A stretch of 8,005 nt of DNA from Thermoplasmatota archaeon (lineage in GTDB: Archaea; Thermoplasmatota; E2; DHVEG-1): NCBI GenBank assembly GCA_030615845.1, contig JAUWYM010000029.1, positions 1 to 8,005 of the forward strand, read 5' to 3'. Positions within the stretch are counted from its first letter, which is position 1, and the number at the start of each line of letters is the position of its first letter. Both the position numbers and the translations under genes were made by a program. Shown here in pieces: positions 7,076 through 8,005 of the stretch. The notes under the pieces are model-generated. The model did not search any database. It was given only the letters and a program-made list of their open reading frames with translations, and was not told where the DNA came from.

Positions 7076-7077
7076 TA

Positions 7078-7122
7078 ATATACCTAAAATTTATATACCA
7101 GAAAATCATATACCAAATACGT
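7078..7122 (+). repeat. Three 15-bp units beginning ATATACC, upstream of the zinc-ribbon gene
   Basis: ATATACC occurs at 7078-7084, 7093-7099 and 7108-7114, an exact 15-bp period. The units read ATATACCTAAAATTT, ATATACCAGAAAATC and ATATACCAAATACGT. A fourth copy lies inverted at 7052-7058 (GGTATAT). The array covers the whole promoter of the zinc-ribbon gene and could be an operator. Confidence 0.55.
7090..7097 (+). promoter_or_regulatory. TATA box for the zinc-ribbon gene
   Basis: TTTATATA centred about 29 bases before ATG 7123. Transcription would start only a few bases before the ATG, a near-leaderless mRNA, which agrees with the absence of a Shine-Dalgarno there. It overlaps the second ATATACC unit. 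Confidence 0.5.
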
Positions 7123-7272
7123 ATGGGCAGAGTCAAAATCACTGTCGATGGATACAAATGCGAACGATGCGACCACGAATGGATACCAAGAAACTGGGAG
7201 GAAAAACCGAGAGTATGCCCAAAATGTAAAAGCCCGTATTGGGACATTCCTAGAAAAAAACCTAAGAAATAA
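7123..7272 (+). CDS. Small zinc-ribbon protein
   Basis: A 49-residue protein with two CxxC knuckles (C13, C16 and C32, C35) separated by 15 residues, in the context YKCERCDHEW...VCPKCKSPYWD. This spacing binds one zinc ion in a zinc-ribbon or rubredoxin-like fold. Short proteins of this type, with a basic tail (here RKKPKK), are widespread in archaea and are often assumed to bind DNA or RNA or to help a partner; none has a role that can be transferred with confidence. The start is ATG 7123; the frame is open further upstream, but that part lies in the IS and promoter region and is not protein-like. No Shine-Dalgarno is present, and the TATA box position predicts a near-leaderless transcript. 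It is transcribed divergently from the transposase, and the promoter carries the 15-bp repeats. It may be host DNA or IS-associated cargo. Confidence 0.8.
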   Translation: MGRVKITVDGYKCERCDHEWIPRNWEEKPRVCPKCKSPYWDIPRKKPKK

Positions 7273-7273
7273 A

Positions 7274-7297
7274 CCCGTTTCAAATCTCTCTCACGGG
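7274..7297 (+). terminator. Weak hairpin after the zinc-ribbon gene
   Basis: CCCGT (7274-7278) can pair with ACGGG (7293-7297) directly after the stop codon, with a 14-base loop and no U-run behind it. It is only a candidate for an mRNA end. Confidence 0.2.
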
Positions 7298-7348
7298 AGT
7301 ATCACATAGCTTCAATTTTATATATGATTTTTCGAAATAAATCTGAAT

Positions 7349-7428
7349 GTATCAAAATGTGATAGTTTCAAATAATGAAACGTTCAAATTATGAAACATT
7401 CAAAATTTGATACAGTCAAAATGTGAAC
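7349..7428 (+). repeat. Five tandem palindromes with exact 16-bp period: operator array or iterons
   Basis: The core TCAAA-N3-TGA occurs at 7352-7362, 7368-7378, 7384-7394, 7400-7410 and 7416-7426, each start exactly 16 bases after the last. Flanks extend several copies to TTCA-N5-TGAA or TATCA-N5-TGATA, so each unit is a near-palindrome suited to a dimeric winged-helix protein. Copies 1 and 5 share an identical 11-base core. Units just outside (7336 and 7432) are only half-sites. The array ends right at the likely promoter of the regulator gene starting at 7462, so autoregulation is the simplest reading; plasmid-type iterons are the alternative. Confidence 0.8.
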
Positions 7429-7429
7429 G

Positions 7430-7437
7430 TTTAAAAA
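7430..7437 (+). promoter_or_regulatory. Probable TATA box for the winged-helix gene
   Basis: TTTAAAAA lies about 28 bases before ATG 7462, fitting a leaderless transcript. The nearby AGGAGA (7437-7442) is about 20 bases from the ATG, too far to act as a normal Shine-Dalgarno. The box directly abuts the fifth palindrome, so a bound regulator would block TBP. Confidence 0.4.
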
Positions 7438-7461
7438 GGAGAAGTATATTTAACATTACAA

Positions 7462-7866
7462 ATGTATAATAATATAAATAATAAAAATGACAAAAATAAC
7501 ACAAGATCTTCCAATATCTCAATAACTCATCCATATGGAAAATCCCAGGAGTTGAGTCGTATTATCGGTTTAGAGGGTACGATGAAGATATTATATTTAA
7601 TAGAGGAAGAAGCAAGACGTTATAAAGATCTTGACATCACATTGGAGAAGTTATCACAGACATCATTGTCTAGAAGACTGAAAAGACTTCAAACACTTAA
7701 TGTAATTAAGCAAAAGCCAATCAGATCCAAAAAACGTGATACTCATGAATATATTCTAACTCTTAGGGGGGAGAAACTGATGACTTTTTTCCAAGAGTAT
7801 GAAAAGGAGATTACGTTGCCATCAGAACAACAAAAGATTACTGAAATTAATACAAACAGTAGCTAA
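7462..7866 (+). CDS. Winged-helix transcription regulator, HxlR-like
   Basis: A 134-residue DNA-binding protein. A polar, Asn-rich tail (1-20) precedes a winged helix-turn-helix at about 30-112. This begins with the helix RIIGLEGTMKILYLI, then RYKDL, then LEKLSQTSLSRRLKRLQTLNVI, with the recognition helix near 66-79, then a basic wing (KQKPIRSKKRD) and the strand EYILTLRGEKL leading into a final helix. This order and the TLRGEKL ending match HxlR/MarR-like dimeric regulators; the usual HxlR cysteine is absent, as there is no cysteine in the protein. It probably binds the five palindromes just upstream and controls itself. Its other targets are unknown; the ATATACC array and the TTGCAC repeats are candidates. 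It is preceded by a TATA-like box at leaderless spacing, and no other in-frame start precedes the domain. It could be a chromosomal regulator or a remnant of a mobile element. Confidence 0.8.
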   Translation: MYNNINNKNDKNNTRSSNISITHPYGKSQELSRIIGLEGTMKILYLIEEEARRYKDLDITLEKLSQTSLSRRLKRLQTLNVIKQKPIRSKKRDTHEYILTLRGEKLMTFFQEYEKEITLPSEQQKITEINTNSS

Positions 7867-7915
7867 TGGAATCTAATGATACGTGTCTACACCTACTACA
7901 TATATACGTTTCCCA

Positions 7916-7996
7916 AATAGCGGCTTTGCACAATAAACCTTGCTAATAGTTGTTTTGCACATTTAATAGGTAGATTGCACAATAATTATTTTGTCA
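7916..7996 (+). repeat. AATAG-N5-TTGCAC repeats at the right edge
   Basis: The 16-base motif AATAG-N5-TTGCAC occurs at 7916-7931, 7945-7960 and 7965-7980, followed by a degenerate copy (AATAA-N5-TTGTCA) at 7981-7996. Spacings are 29, 20 and 16 bases. The inner five bases differ (CGGCT, TTGTT, GTAGA), so it is a two-part recognition motif and not a simple tandem duplication. No gene is visible in the last 139 bases. The cluster may continue past the window and could be an operator for the next gene or a recombination/element-end site. Confidence 0.55.
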
Positions 7997-8005
7997 ATAA
8001 AAATC

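Noticed and set aside
6907..7122. Longer N-terminus for the zinc-ribbon protein
   Set aside because: The upstream in-frame stretch crosses the transposase start, hairpin and TATA boxes, and its translation is hydrophobic, AT-driven sequence. The ATG at 7123 at leaderless distance from a TATA box is the better start.
7349..7428. CRISPR array
   Set aside because: The units are 16 bp and contiguous with no unique spacers, each is itself a palindrome, and no cas gene is present.
1..8005. tRNA or rRNA genes
   Set aside because: No cloverleaf-like set of GC-rich stems with a T-loop (GGTTCAAATCC-like) was recognised in the non-coding parts.

Overview
The window is archaeal and AT-rich, most likely euryarchaeal. 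The evidence is an Orc1/Cdc6 initiator beside origin recognition box (ORB)-like elements, a CDC48/VAT ATPase, a small archaeal PRC-barrel protein, a COG1784-type membrane protein, TATA-box promoters, and a mix of strong Shine-Dalgarno (AGGAGG) and near-leaderless starts. The Cdc6 and PRC-barrel sequences recall Thermoplasmatota-like lineages, but that placement is a weak inference.

Left part (1-4257), housekeeping, all minus strand. Transcription runs from cdc48 (4090 to 1367) into a PRC-barrel gene (1299 to 1063), then crosses a 369-base non-coding gap to orc1/cdc6 (693 to beyond the left edge). The gap looks like a replication origin: an AT-rich core flanked by two inverted copies of a 13-bp ORB-like dyad, one followed by a G-run. 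The cdc6 gene has no ATG, GTG or TTG where its conserved N-terminus begins, but an ACG sits at the correct spacing from a perfect AGGAGG. CDC48 is about 907 residues, longer than usual, because both ATPase domains carry extra sequence at the same structural position.

Middle (4258-5184), plus strand. A membrane-anchored protein with two predicted OB-folds is followed 3 bases later by the first 87 codons of a COG1784/TctA-like membrane protein. That gene stops abruptly at the edge of an insertion sequence.

Right part (about 5185-8005), accessory DNA. It holds an apparently intact DDE transposase of the IS4 type (minus strand), a 49-residue zinc-ribbon protein (plus), and an HxlR-like winged-helix regulator (plus). 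Three separate repeat systems lie here: three ATATACC units at an exact 15-bp period before the zinc-ribbon gene, five palindromes at an exact 16-bp period before the regulator gene, and three or four AATAG-N5-TTGCAC units after it. The remainder of the truncated membrane gene is not on the far side of the transposase, so a rearrangement or deletion probably accompanied the insertion. The best candidate for an undescribed system is the winged-helix gene with its five-site operator and the downstream repeat cluster.
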